64,000 nucleotides of DNA from Allacma fusca (taxonomy: Eukaryota; Arthropoda; Collembola; Symphypleona; Sminthuridae), in assembly GCA_947179485.1 (NCBI GenBank), contig OX359249.1, forward strand, positions 39,170,250 through 39,234,249, written 5' to 3'. The position numbers and the translations under genes are program-made. Positions 14,801 to 28,258 of this stretch are shown piece after piece (position 1 is the first letter of the stretch; each line of letters opens with the position of its first letter). The notes beneath the pieces were generated by a model that was not told where the DNA came from, made no database searches, and worked only from the letters and a program-made list of their open reading frames with translations.

Positions 14801-17800
14801 ACCCGATTTAATCAAAGTCCCGTTACCAACACTCGCACTAAGCAACTGAGTCAAACGAAGCCCAGTAACGGCTTATATCACTTATTTTGACTATGAACAA
14901 AACAATGAATATATATAGTTGGTAAAATAATTACACATAAATCAACACTCAAAGCAATCCTTGTGCACACAAAACACGCACAAAATATGCATACAAAATG
15001 CTATAAAATAAGGATAAAAAGATAGAAGAAAAAGTTCCACGTTAGTTTACGACTCAGACACCGAGAGTATGGTATGCGTCATTTGAACGAACATAACAAT
15101 ATTATTACCCCTGCCCCTAAGTTAGTAAGTTAAGTACAGGTAGAACTGCAAAATAAAATTCACCTCTCATCATCATCATTTACACAATGATAAGTCCTAG
15201 AAAATAAAAACAAACAAAAATCTGTAAAATATCGTACATACAGGAGTTTTATTAAGTCGCGCAACTAGTTTATTAATCAGAGCTAATTAACTACATTTGT
15301 TTTTTTGATGCAAGTATTAAAATTATACTGGCAGGTTTTCATCAAGATTATTTTATTGTTGTGCCGGTGTTCGGCCAAAGAATATCTATTATGATTTATT
15401 ACACGAAGAAAATGTGCTAAACCTTCTCCTTATAACGAAACTAATCACAATCACATTACAAGCCTGATCTGCAAGAGTAAAAGTAAAGTTACACTTAACT
15501 TCTAAGAGGGTTGCTGTTTTGAAAGGTAGCACGAGTTTCTAAGGGTACTGAACCAATTGTCTCTATAAATTTGAGCTAAGGTAGGTATCCAAAACAACAT
15601 CGACTGCTTACAAATTTTCTGAATCAATAAGTTCAAAACTTTTTTTTATAAAGTATGAGGTGTCAGAATTCTCAATGTCCTGCATATGAACTTTAAGAAG
15701 TTACAGTGGCAACACTATTTTTAAGCTGTCTTATTTCAGACCTCAACTCATGCTCTACCTTTAATGGTAATCTATTGTATTGTATCTGTACACCTCAAAT
15801 TCTTTCAACGAAATTAGCATGGGAGCGAGAAAGTTGGAACGTGCTTAAGTATAAGCAAATAAGCAATAATTAAAATACTGAAGTCTAAAAAGAATACTGA
15901 ATAGCAATAGCAGCTGCATTATTATTTAAACTAATATAGGTAAATCATGGTAAAAGAAAAGTTTTTAAGGTGGAATAATAAAATTCTATACATATGATGG
16001 AATTTTAAATCATCTGTGGGGTTCCTTTAGACATTCGCCGACCCTCAATATCAGGGTTTCTTTTATCACCACCACCATCAGCATCATCAATTCTTATTAG
16101 AAAGAATGTGAAATCTCAAGCACATATAGGCTAGAGCCTTTGGCTGTATGCTGTAATTACAGGCTACGAATATTCATGCATGATAGTTGATTAGGTGCTA
16201 TGCTTCAGAGTCAGATCTGTAAAATCATGATATGGAGCACCAGTTTGCTTGTACACAATGATAACAACATTGACATATTGAATTAATAAAGGCTCATATT
16301 GTCAGAACTGTCCAAGCAGTGTAAACAACACACTACCTTGTGGTTTTCACAATCAACGAGATAGAAACTGCACTAGGATAACAACCTGCACAGTAGGCAT
16401 GCATGCATAATGCATATATGTGCCTCTTTCTTCAGAAATATGCGAGCAGTGTAGATTAAGCTATGTCATGTTATCACTTATTTCTTACTATCTGTGGCAA
16501 GATGCACTGCTCTCCCTCTACTCTATCCCATAGATAAATTTATTGACCTACAAGATTTTCCTTTAGATATCCGTCCTGATCTTTTGAGAAATGAGAAAAA
16601 CCTCACATTTTATTACTATATTAAAGATAGATCCACAGATAATTATATTTTGGGCCTTACCATTCGATCACGTTCATCTTCAATGGCAGAGATGAGTTGT
16701 CCAAACTGATGAAGAGATTGTGCAATGACGATTTCATCATCTGTTTGATTATTCCCAATGCATTCAAATCGAAAGTTTTCAAGGGATGCCGCCAATGCTC
16801 GTTGTGCTTTGGATAAATCTGAAAAAAAAAAATCATAGATGAATGAATGAATGAATGAATAATAAAAATTATATTTAAATAATATCCTAAGGAACCAGAC
16901 AAGTTCATTAAAGGGGTTCTTCCAAACAGTATTTAGTACGGACACCTTGACAAATCACTATAATTTTCAAGTCGAAGCTGTACAGTACCTGTAAGTTATA
17001 AGTAATTACTGTGTCATGTGTCATTGTTTCGTGAGTTGTGGGGACAAGAAATGTCAGTATAGTTGCAGTAAGGATAACGATGACTGAAAACTAAATAGTC
17101 AGCTGAGGAGAGTGCAAAAAATTGACAATGCCTTAACACGTTGATGTAGCATGTGTCACATAATTATCTAAAATAGGTGTGAGTTCTGACCTTTAGGAAT
17201 TTGCAAGAATACAATAAAAAGGACATCTGAGACTAACACGTAATTGATTCAGAGCGTCCACGGCCTACGTTGTCCTCCCATACAGCAATCATAAAGGTTT
17301 AAGTTGAGATGTAAGGTACAAATGAGGGATTTACACAAATGGATATATTTTGGCAAGCATAACATAATATTATTGACGAACATATATAGTTATTGCAGAT
17401 TGATCCTTCTAAAGTTGATCTACCAATGTCCATTTGAGTCCAGATAACAATGGTAATATTAATGTATGTGTGTGTGTGTGTGTGTGTGTACATGGTAAGT
17501 ACATTCCGTTTGCCTTTATTGACATGAAAACCAGAAAAACTCATCGGGAACAAAAAAGGATACTCATGCACACATGAGACAGGTTATCCTCTTATTTCAT
17601 TCCTACTTATACTTAGGAGAAAAACCTAATGAACGTGAGCACTATTTAGGGCTGTAGTAAAATTACATACAAATTACGTACATTTGGACATTCAATGTGA
17701 ATTCAATCAAGATGACAAAGTGGTACGTGTGTACTAAGTGAGTGGGTTCGCCACAGGTATGCGCGTATGTACATGCATTAGGGAATTGGAAACTGAGTGT

Positions 17801-18703
17801 GCAACTCTACCTTGTCAGCATATATGTTACCAATACGAGAACCAGCCCAGTTCATCGAGAAATGCATTTATTGTTGCCCAAATTTAGTATAAGACAGGTG
17901 ACTCAGGTTTGGGCATAAATGTTGGGGGAAAACTCCTTGGATTATTTTTTTTAATTTGTTGAATACGTCGAGGTAGAGGCAGGAATAAGGAATGAAATAC
18001 CGTAACAATTATACAAAATTCGCCCATCATAGTTTTGTTGTGAGGATGCCAGTCGCCAGCTAAGGAGCTATGACTTCATAGTTCATACTTGTATTTACTT
18101 AGCACATTATCAGCCTCAACAACAATAAATTTCGATTCATACACCAACGTTTTACTTGCATTCATGCACTCGATTGTACCATTACAGCATCTTGAAAGTA
18201 AATATATTAAAATAACAAATATAGGTACATAATAATCTGTGAAAACTGTGATCCACACTCATGATTGAGGAGGTTGCTGTGTAAAATATATCCTATTTAT
18301 GGTAGTAAAATGAGCGACCTCACTTCAATTTCTGCTGCTATTTTCAGATTGTATGACCAGATATCGTGCACAGTAGTGATACTCTCGTCCTATATTCCAC
18401 TATTCAGATGGACAGACTTTAAAAATACCAAATAGAGCTATGTGAAATAGAGAAATCACACATTATATGCATAATAACACATCACAATATAGAACAGTTC
18501 CTCTCTCTGTGACAAACCAACAGGGTAAGTATCTAGCTGTTTAGTCAGCTCTACTTAGCAGGATTTCCTTGTTGTAGATCCGTGTAAAACTTTATGTACT
18601 GCCGTCATTTAGAAACGTGCATACTTGCTATTAAACGTTCAGGCATGAAAAAGAATACCGTCATCACAATACTATGCCTTAACCTTTTCCCCACACATAT
18701 GTA

Positions 18704-18747
<44 letters not shown>

Positions 18748-21700
18748 TATATATCTTATGTACAGCATGATTAGGAACGTGAGTGAGAACTTTGAGAAAT
18801 TCCACCTGCACTCTTAATTTGTTGAGGTGGTGGTGAATGGATAACAATCAGAAAAGTCGTCGTACTATTTCGTTCACACAGTAGAATTGACTGACTGCAA
18901 TGATAGAAGAGACGGATGCAAACAAACACATCATTGTTATTTCAGCCCTTCTTTCTATTTCTGTGTGTGCTTTCATTAAAATACTAAAGGCCCCATCATT
19001 GTTTCACATTGAATGAACAAATAATATCTGTTGTAATGGATAAGTCATGTTAGAAGAGTGCTCCACTCACACTATATTTGCTTTCAAAAGCCTTCCTTTA
19101 ATTTGTAAATTTACAAAGGCCTACGTGAGTATAGCTTTGCATCAACTAGTGCAAATCCTATGATTACTTATACTCACAGATAAGTGCAGCCTTTTTTTTG
19201 GGATGCTCAAACTATATACGCTACAATTCCCAAATTTTCCTCCAGTCAATGGAATGTTGTTTATAGCTCACTACTGACAATACAAACAATAGATACATAC
19301 ATTTGATAAAGCTTGCGCTCACAAGGCTCATGGCTCATATAGTATGTGGAAAGCCAGTGTCATTTTACCTGCTAATGGATTTTATTCCATTTATGAAGGA
19401 TTTTACAAAGTAAATATTTACTACTGCTACATACGAGCTATATTTTTGTGAAGTGAATATTTTATCGTTACGTACATCTTATCGTCTCATTTTTGAATTT
19501 GCGGTTAGTTTCACTAATAACTGTAAAGAATGGCGCTATATAGCGCAACAAAACTCTGTCTACTTCCATCCGCTGTAACTTCACCGCATTATATCTAACT
19601 ATCTCAATTTTACATTGGATGGCAAACAGGAAAATATGCAGTTACATAGGTTCATGTTCATGGAAAAAAATTTATCAATATATACATTATATGACGTGGG
19701 AACATGGGGTGGTGAAAGGCGGGAATGAACTCCAGAATATAAAACGAACGCTTAAACACAAGATAAAGTACTAAAAATACTGATGTCCAATCTAAATTTG
19801 TGTATGACTTGCATGTATCTCTCTATTATTAATTAATTCACCATCTCCCCTTGCAATTACTCTCACAAGAATTTACACTGTGGTCTTACAAATATTTCAC
19901 ACAGTTTTCTACGACATGCCCGTCCTGGCCATAGTGCTTGGATGTAGATAAAACCAAGGAATATTAATACTATGGCAAAAAAAGAGCACGAATAGAATTA
20001 TTATTGTTCCGTCAACGTCACAGTTTAATTTCCATTTTCTTTTCACATAGTTGGCATTTATTATTAACAGGGACGTTTCCATCAATCTCATGTTTTTCTG
20101 TGAGAAGCACAAACGAATACATCGATGGATGAATCGGGGGAGTATGTAATTACAGCTTGGGAGGTAGTTGATAGATACTACCCCGTCTAATATTTCCTTG
20201 GCAGTCTTGTGAATGTAAGATAAAGAGAGAGAGCATAAACGGCTGCAACTCAAACTCTGAATTATGTAAACAAAGAAACAATCTTTACGCTGACTGCTTC
20301 CGTCTCAATTTCTACAAGCTGACCACGAAAAATTTCAAAAATAAGTATTGTTTACATAACGATATTGACATAAAGTTTACTCTTTTTTTTTCGGAATGAA
20401 GGCTTCCTTCTGCTGAACCAACACAGATCAGCTATGCAGGAGTTTAAACCTAGCTTATTTTAGTACAAGTATTGATTACAGGAACATGTGCCATGTAAGT
20501 AAAGATACATACATCTACGTTCAATCGTGAAAAAAAAGAAAGTATTTTCCTTCTACATACGAGCAAACCAACACGTTCCAGAGGTTTGGAAATAAAATGA
20601 AGCCGCATGCAAATATCTCTACACACACACACACACCAACTCTATACCCAACTATAGACCAGAGAGTCATTTTCTTGATTTCAAGATTTCATACATGTAA
20701 ACAGTGAAAAAACATTATCTCTAAGCACCTGTTGCATACGCTCACGTAGACCCAGATCGTGACAAAAGGGAAAGCAAATATCCTGTCAGAGCTAGTTGTC
20801 TAACTATAAACGGATGTATCACAGCTGAATTGTAGTCGTCGGTATTTTCAAATTGTTAAAACAATCATGAAGTTTTAAACCAGACAAGGCTACATAAAAA
20901 CGGCACATATGTAAATATACCAATATTTGGAAAAAAAAAGGTTTTACACCGAGCAGACACAACTCGTAAAGGTGGACGTATTTGGAATGCAAAGCTAAAA
21001 TCAAAAAATCTTTTAGAGCCTTAACCAAGCAGATGTAACTCCAGGAGTACATTTATATCTTGGTTTTGTTTCTGTATCATATTTAAGAGTATTCATTTTT
21101 GCAACTCAAATCCAATATGCATATTTAAAGTACACTAATTTCTTTTTATCTAAGTTGATGTCAGCTGACATCAGATCATGACTAATGAAAATTATGGAAC
21201 TCTGAGCTATACCACTGAAGCTTCTATGGACATGTGACGAGTGAACGAGTGGGCAGGTTGAGTATACCTATAATTCACCACAATGACTCAAGAAGGAAAG
21301 GACAGCTACATACAAGTTCAATATCTGTGACCATAACATAAAAATGACACTCATTACAAACTTGTCTCTGGATCAAATATGAAATATAAGATGCTTTCGA
21401 AGCCAGCGACGGAGAGAGAAAGGGAGAACAGCAAAAAAGTATCACTCACATGTTTCCAATCTCAGTTTTCATACTAATGCTCGCAAAGTTGGAGGCCATT
21501 GATAAAAAAGCAGCAAGGAAATATACAGATGGCTAGATATAATTACCTATAGATTGGAAAGAGGCAGCATCAACAGAATCTGAGGCTCCATTTTGCCGTC
21601 CACAACATCCAACCATTTAGTGGCTACGGCTACAGAGATAGGAAAGGACAGATTGAGGAGCAGCACATTCCAATGTCAATTGTTGACTCATTGCCTAAAC

Positions 21701-24700
21701 TTACGTAGTGCACGAGCAGCATTGCCTATTTTTAAGAGCGGCCTACGGGCAGGGTTTGATGATGCTTTATGGAATTACATGAACAATGAAGGCTTCATAT
21801 AGCTAACGTTTGACTGGTTCACCAACCATTCCTAAGTCGTATTTGTATTCTCAGTGAACTCGAGTAAATCCTGGTAACCATAGGGGATGAAATCATTTAC
21901 AAGGAAAGAGATCTTGAACGTTAAACACGTAGAAAATTTAAAAAGCTGTAAAATGACAAAATTCCGTAAGCTTTTAATGGTGCATAATACAATTTTTAGT
22001 TCACTCCTTGTCTTCCTTACTCCCTACGCCACTAAAACCCATGGGCATACGCTCAGCTCAATTTTTTTCCGCCTATTCCTTCCACGCTACTCGCAATCAC
22101 TAGTTCTTTGAGAAGAGACTGAAGATCTCTGCGGTTTCCATCATAAAGTAGATCTAGTGTGCTTACTAACAACACAGAACCAATTTCATCTCCCTCCCTC
22201 CCTTTTAACCTTTAGTGTATGTACAGTCGGAAACGGGTGTGGTTGTCATTTCATAACGGAAGCAACTTCTGTAATTATTGTAGTAAGTTTGGCAAGCCGA
22301 GACTCCACGTAACTTCAACCTGATTCCTTCTGTCACACTAATCAATTACAATAGCATACAGTAAGTAGTGTCTCCTGACGTTTATTTAAGTCAAAGCTCA
22401 TTTTCGTCATCCCTCTAATGCCGTACAGAACAGCATATTTTCCAATTTATTCCACAAATTTGGAGTCTTCCTGACGCATGAAACATAAAAACTACTGAGT
22501 GTGCAATATTAGTACACTTCTACAAACAGTTCAATGTCGAGACTCGAGACTACAAAGCTGCAAAAAATATCTGAAGCACATGCTTGATGCTTGTTGTTAT
22601 CGCATTTATTTCTGTTTCTTACGCACGTATGCATGTTCATATATGTACATAGGCGCAGGAACATTGATACACAGTACAATAAAAAAGATCTTATAAGCTC
22701 TACACGAAGCAAGAATCCTTCAGAATCAGGATACATACACGAAGGAGAGAAGAATTAGAATTCAATTCTATTCGTAATTTATGATTTCGTAGAGAAAAGC
22801 ATAGCGAGACTTTTCTCCTTGTATGAACATACTTACTACTACTTTTTTTTATAAACGAACACACAAGAATTAAAACGCTTAGTTCTTTAGTGTGAGAACA
22901 GTTGGAGGTGACAGTGTGGTCACTAGAAGTAGTGCAAACGGTATATGTATATATATGTAAACGTAAGCAAAAGTCTTACTTTCCAAGCTCCAAGCTGGTA
23001 TCATGAACCAACATTTCAATGATAGGCAAGCTAGAAATACTAATTAATTGTACATCACTTTATACCAAATTTATTTTATCATCCGCTTTGAATTCATGGC
23101 TTCGTGATTTAAAGTAAGCACATGGTACCAACTTAGGATGAAGGGACTTGAGCTTTACACAATACAGAACTGTTCTTCACAACTTTCTGCATTTTTTTCT
23201 CGAACCAAAATGTTCGTACATATCCAATAGGCCCTAGGAATTTGTGCAATGTCATATCCACCTCATTATTTTTCAGTATGAGCCAAAAAAAATGTATACA
23301 CTTGTTAAACTCACACCAAAGCAATTGTGGTTCAGCGCGAACGTGAAACTCGGACGATGGACATTGGTCTCGTCCTAATTCTACCAAACCAAAACTTGCA
23401 GCTTCTTTCTACCTCTCGCAATCGAAACCCTTTTTTTAAGTTATTCTGTTTCAAAGGAAAATATTTTCGTTAGAAATTGGCAATATCTAACCGACCCTAT
23501 TTAACTGAATATTTCCCGTCTAGCCATACTATTGCAACTTGTAACTTTGCAAATGCTACATGTTTCCAATTAAACTGACTTTAAATAGATTTACCAGAAT
23601 GACAGCATGCTTATATTGTAGATTATTAATAATTATTATCGCTAATTTCTTACGAATGACCGATCCACATCAACAGACTAACAGAAATACATCTCAATTA
23701 AACATACACTTAGTTGACCAGGAGAAGCACTCTTTTGAAAAAGTGAAGAAACGATGAGGTCAGAGAGTAGCTCCTGTAGTAACTCTAACAAACGCCAAAT
23801 GCTCATTTTTAACAACTACGAGAAAATGTCAATGGCCATGAAATTCCAAGTAAAGTTTATGAAAGACATTTGTACTCAAGGGAAATATGTAGTAGTACCG
23901 CATACACACAATTATCTTGAGAGCTTGCTTACATTTTGTGGCTTCATACCCGCAGAATTTTATCAATTAGATGGTGTGCAAGAAAACTTGATACTAACCA
24001 CCAAACATCACAGAAAACATGATTTCTGAAATCACCTTGATTAAATACAAAATGCGGGATCCTGAAACAACCCTTGTTTCCTGCTTTCTTACAGCATTCA
24101 ACCATTTCGTTCATGTGCATATATGTAAAATACATTCTTATTCCTAATCAAAATCCACTCGAGGAATCTCAGCTTACGCTACTACAAACAATCCATGCTG
24201 ACATGCTAATAGGTAACTTATGAATTTAGGGTGAACAAGGTAATCAATCATTTAGCTGCATTCTTGAGGTAATGGTTCAACTCATCGGTGGTGTCAACAC
24301 AGTCCATTCTTTCCCCCCCTGACACAACCTTATAAAACCAGTCCCAATTACAATTTAACTAATTAGCGGTACTAACTTCGTCTAACATTATACCAGCGTG
24401 GAATTAATTTATCTCTCCTCATCCATTCATTATTTTGAAATTTATGAAACAGGTCCAAAAATAACAACTGGGAATAAAGGCTTTAATATCATTACGAGTT
24501 TTTTTTTTCAAGTCAACTTGTGACTTGAGCTCCTGAACATGTCTCGTATTACTTACATATATATATATATATACACACACATACACATCCACACATCATG
24601 ACACATGAGCTCTGTACAGGTTTTGGGTGATTCCAGCATACAAATGCATTTACAGATCACATGAAACGTCAGCATTCTACATGACGCAACCTCTCTCTTT

Positions 24701-24942
24701 AAATCCAAAAAATTGACATAGTAAACTAAACCAAGTTAAAAGATAAACAAGGAAAGGAAAAACAAGTAATAGAAAGATAGTCACTTACTTCTAGCAGCAC
24801 TCAAAATCTCCTTGACTTCCTTCACTAAACCCTTGATTTGTGAGCTTGTTCGTTCCAACTCCTTCTCATGTGAATGTAGATTCTCCCGGAAATATGGACT
24901 ATCCGTAAGGCAGTCGGTAAATTCTAATGCTTGCAATCCCAT
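4967..24942 (-). CDS. Graf: Graf: BAR-PH-RhoGAP-SH3 Rho GTPase-activating protein
   Basis: Spliced minus-strand gene of about 846 residues, similar in length to vertebrate GRAF (ARHGAP26). Coding exons in transcript order: 24789-24942, 16661-16818, 12892-12963, 12536-12637, 10295-10405, 10016-10120, 9239-9313, 9068-9131, 8489-8586, 8229-8405, 7750-8074, 7545-7650, 7203-7362, 7005-7112, 6599-6929, 5978-6133, 5770-5833, 5594-5676, 4967-5058. Phases agree across every junction and the total is a multiple of three. Domains: BAR about 1-245 (starts [20 protein letters not shown]), PH about 265-372 (ends DGREP), RhoGAP about 388-569 with the arginine finger in GLYRLVG (about R415) and FGPTLLRP, a Ser-rich stretch about 630-715, a Pro-rich stretch about 716-767, and SH3 about 789-846 (ends [12 protein letters not shown]). 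Known for the family: the BAR-PH part binds curved membrane, RhoGAP stimulates GTP hydrolysis by Rho-type GTPases, and SH3 recruits partners in endocytosis and adhesion. The start is the ATG that gives the conserved family N-terminus. Upstream non-coding exons were not identified. Confidence 0.93.
7203..8074 (-). other. Graf: RhoGAP catalytic-domain exons of Graf
   Basis: Exons 7750-8074, 7545-7650 and 7203-7362 encode the RhoGAP domain. The catalytic arginine lies in [11 protein letters not shown]. Other conserved blocks are [29 protein letters not shown] and [20 protein letters not shown]. All landmark motifs are present, so the protein is expected to be an active GTPase-activating protein. 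Confidence 0.92.
8229..9131 (-). other. Graf: PH-domain exons of Graf
   Basis: Three adjoining exons (9068-9131, 8489-8586, 8229-8405) encode the pleckstrin homology domain. Recognisable pieces are [40 protein letters not shown] and [17 protein letters not shown], in the family order. The first two exons are joined within a lysine codon, which confirms the splice choice. The domain follows the BAR exons with a linker of about 20 residues, as in other GRAF proteins. Confidence 0.9.
12964..16660 (-). other. Graf intron 2 (about 3.7 kb)
   Basis: Lies between BAR exons 16661-16818 and 12892-12963. Open frames inside it (for example near 14476-14811 on the plus strand) have no family resemblance and sit in AT-rich sequence. 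I see no embedded gene or complete transposon. Confidence 0.7.
16840..16860. repeat. (GAAT)n microsatellite
   Basis: About five tandem copies of a GAAT-type tetranucleotide, just upstream (in Graf orientation) of the acceptor of the exon ending at 16818. Confidence 0.9.
17467..17489. repeat. (TG)n microsatellite
   Basis: About eleven uninterrupted TG dinucleotides inside the first Graf intron. Confidence 0.95.
18703..18754. repeat. (AT)n palindromic microsatellite
   Basis: A run of AT dinucleotides flanked on both sides by ATAATT, so the block of about 50 bases is close to a perfect palindrome and could extrude as a hairpin. It lies in the first Graf intron. Confidence 0.93.
20621..20637. 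repeat. (AC)n microsatellite
   Basis: About eight AC dinucleotides in the first Graf intron. Confidence 0.9.
24556..24590. repeat. compound (TA)n(CA)n microsatellite
   Basis: A TA run passes directly into an imperfect CA run in the first Graf intron, about 200 bases before the initiator exon in genome coordinates. Confidence 0.9.
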
Positions 24943-27766
24943 TATAATAGAATTATGTTTGTCATTATTTCGTCACGAAATTTCTATTTCCTCGCGTCGC
25001 TTTCCAAATTCAAAAATTATGCAGAACCTCAATATTTAAGCCTTGACGAAAGGAAGAAGATTGAGAGAAAAATCACCAATTTAAAATCAAGCAAAATCTT
25101 ATGACACATAGACTGCAAGTTTAAACACTGAACCTGAATTTAAACAACTGGAAAAGTAACTTTTTCTTTTGTAGCATAAAATTTTACATTTACAATAATA
25201 ATAATTAGAATTTCCAAACAAAAAAAATTTCCCATCCACATCGTCCAACAATCAACAGAAGCAACAAACACCACACAAACTCAAAATCATAGTTTCGATT
25301 TTAGGCGCGTCTTGCTTTATTATCTGTAAGCATCACATTAATAATAAAGCATTGAGTGAACTGTCGTAGTCGTCGTCGTGTACTGCTTCATATACAAGTA
25401 CTTATATATCTTGTATATATATGGGAAAGGAAAACAATTATTATGTATTTCCAATGTTCTCAAATATATAATAGGACCTGTCGTTTTTTTCCCTATACAC
25501 TTGTCCCATCCTATAAGTATACTCAAAAGTACACCAGAGGTTTCAACAAAACTCCTTGTCAAATTAACGAATGAACGGATGATTTTTTCCAACCAGCTTT
25601 CACCCGAAATTCACTAACAAGTTTATAATTTTGTCCATAATAAGTTTCTCACTCCCGAAGAGCCGGAACTGCACTCGGACTGGCGGCATAACCAGGCCAA
25701 TATTTTGATGTTTTGCTTCTCTTCTCGCTCACGTACATATATGTACTACAAAATTATACTCAATTCGATGAAGTCGTAGTCTTATTCAAAAGGATGTAAA
25801 CAAACACATTATTTGAAATTAGCAACTAAAGCTATAAACTGTAGAGCTGTCTTCACTTCAAAAAAAAATGTCTATGTACAGTCACTCTCGACTGAGTCCT
25901 ATTTATTAAATTCCTGGGTTGCTGCTGCTGGTACTATTAATGACCAAGTCACTGTGTTGCAATTGAGGAATTTATTATTGGAGTAATTACTTATTGTTAG
26001 TCATATCGGCGTGGATTTACCAGTAAGAGGCATACCATATATATATATACTTGATATGGTCGAGAGTCGTTGAATGTCAATCAACATCCGAAATCCAAGG
26101 TGATATTCTTTTAACTTTCTTTCATTTATTTCTTTTTAAGGTCTATTACAAACTTATGTACGTAGAATTTTCTTTAATAATAATTCTTGCTCAGCAACAG
26201 TATTGTTATTCCTATTGATTTCGGATTGAACTGAGTTTTTGTTGTGAAGACATTCGTCGAATTTTAGACTCAATGCCAGCATCAACTGTGCTTCTTGCAT
26301 GATTTTTTTTTTCACACTGTTACAATCAAATATTCAAGTTTGGGATATTTCACTAGATTTGATTGTCTAGCGCTAGTCCTTTTTTTTGTAATAAAAAAAA
26401 GGGGGTTTGAATTCAATTATTAGGTTTTAGTAATTTGAAGAGGACAAAACCGTAACACTAACTTGTTGTAGCACTTGTGGTCATTTGAACAATACTTTTA
26501 TCTCTTTAGATACCTTTCATGTGTCCTTCGCGTATGTAAATTGATTGAGGGATTGATAAAGTCACAATACAAAAAAACTGGAAGCACTGCACAATTACTA
26601 CACGAGGATTCTGAAGGGAAATAAATTTTATAATGAAAAATTAGATTCAAGCACGAAATGATTTGTTGGGACTGGAAATTAGGGACTGCAGGATGGAAAT
26701 ATGTTGTAGTGTTGTTGTAACATACACGAGTAGTTTTCTCACAAGTATACCAATCTCGACTGAGGCAAACTCGTATGAGTGAGGGCCTCAAACTGCTGCT
26801 GTGAGTGCATTAGAGGGCGATGGTAATGAGGATCATCATAAAGTGGGATTTTTTCCCTGCTGCCACATTTAAAGAACGAGTTTTAACCCCCTTCAGTATT
26901 ATTGCCGTGTGTATGTACTTTTTACCAAGTTACAGATTCACCCAGGACCAAGTCAGTTTCAGAGGAGAGACATCAACAAAGATACGTCTCATCGTAGTTT
27001 AAGTACCATTTTGTTTATAATGTCAATATTTTACTGCGGCAATATAATAAACATAGCATTTTTACAAAATTATAATGTTTCTAAGAGTGTCCATATTAAA
27101 GCCTTACAGGGAGGATTAATTTCAAAAGAGAATTCGAGGATTTAAAAATATCATGTCTTCATGTTAAAATGTCTGAAAGAGTATGAACAGGGTTTTTTTA
27201 TAGCTACATTATTTATAGTACTTATATATTGTATGTATATGTACATTATCTCTGCATAGGGAGAGCACGGTGCAGTTTCCACTTCAGTAAGCACGGCATG
27301 ATAACTTTTGACGGGTTTCAGTACCGGCATCCAATGTTTTGAATTTTTACTGAATGGTACATACCAGATGTAAGTACTCTCCCGAAGAATCAGCCCAGCC
27401 ACTGAATCCAGAGAGAGTACATATGGGGGGAGCAAGTGGATGCAATATTTCCCAATTTCGAAGTTTAGAGTAGATGCCTACAATGGGGTCTTTCCATGAG
27501 CAATATTTCTAGGCCGTATTTTTAAAGGAAGGGGACGACGAGTCTTGGTTAATGAAATTAATTTTACCTCGGGAAGCTGAAAGCTGTTGTAATGTTTTGT
27601 GGATTTTTGTTTAATGGAATTGTTTGTGCCCAATACATATATATGTACATACATGATGAATATTTGGTGAGAAGGAATGACATTTTAAGAGGTTGGCTTA
27701 CATGGGAGCTAAATTAATTGGGATGAGTATGTACAGCATTCGCAAAGATTAGACTACGCCTCGTTT
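24943..27766. other. Non-coding sequence 5' of Graf coding start
   Basis: AT-rich sequence upstream of the Graf initiator codon. It should contain the Graf 5'UTR and promoter, possibly across further non-coding exons, but no promoter element can be assigned with confidence. Short open frames here lack family resemblance. Confidence 0.5.
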
Positions 27767-27892
27767 TTATTCAAGATTATGAACTATTTCAACGAATCCG
27801 ACGAGTTCATCGGTGCAGAATCCTTCAGGTGCATTGCTTTCAATTAGTTCTGGAAATGTAATCTTGGAACTTCCATTCGAGCGAACCTGCAT
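27767..27892 (-). other. Candidate small ORF or terminal exon, 41 codons
   Basis: The minus strand has an ATG-initiated frame of 41 residues (MQVRSNGSSKITFPELIESN, then APEGFCTDELVGFVEIVHNL and E) with ordinary amino-acid composition, unlike the AT-rich noise around it. An AG acceptor lies just inside it, so an exon could begin at 27886. A canonical minus-strand AATAAA overlaps the stop codon (27766-27771), which would suit a 3'-terminal exon. Against this, the plus strand has a near-perfect donor (CAG then GTAAGT) at about 27896, and one plus-strand frame is also open. I do not recognise the product. The stretch could be a real small gene, a terminal exon of an alternative transcript, or an untranslated exon of a plus-strand transcript. 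Confidence 0.3.
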
Positions 27893-28045
27893 CAGGTAAG
27901 TTTCAGGTCAGCAGGTACAAACATCGGTATAATATCTAATTAAATTCTCCTGCAACCAGGTTAAATAGTTCTAATGAATTTTAAAATTCCCGATTGTAAA
28001 TAAAAACAAGAATTAATTAAAAGAACAAATGTACTGAAAAACGAT

Positions 28046-28051
28046 TTTATT
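28046..28051 (-). terminator. Likely NAT10 polyadenylation signal
   Basis: A canonical AATAAA on the minus strand about 210 bases below the NAT10 stop codon. The stretch 27893-28258 otherwise reads as AT-rich 3'UTR and spacer. Confidence 0.55.
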
Positions 28052-28258
28052 GATCTTAGCATGAAATTGCATCACAGCATGGAAAGTAATAATCGTGTCT
28101 GAAAAATAAAAATTTCATTTCAAGCATCGTGTAGATGTTGTACATAGCCACAATATATTAACATTGCATTCGCGTCAAATATTACTCAGGCTATCTGAGC
28201 ATAATGCCTATCAGAAGTACTTATTTTTTTCAAGTTCTACTTCTACAATCGGCAATAG

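Larger units (their letters stand above)
16819..24788 (-). other. Graf intron 1 (about 8 kb)
   Basis: The first coding intron of Graf, between the initiator exon and the second BAR exon. It carries a TG repeat, a long AT palindrome and other simple repeats, annotated separately. No coding exon was recognised. Long first introns often hold enhancers, but nothing here shows one directly. Confidence 0.7.

Noticed and set aside
14476..14811. Plus-strand 111-codon frame in a Graf intron
   Set aside because: Composition resembles translated AT-rich noise (many Tyr, Ile, Cys), with no family resemblance and no splice support.
21593..21802. Plus-strand 69-codon frame in the first Graf intron
   Set aside because: It looked slightly protein-like, but it has no recognisable domain, exon borders or supporting neighbours. 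Too weak to call.
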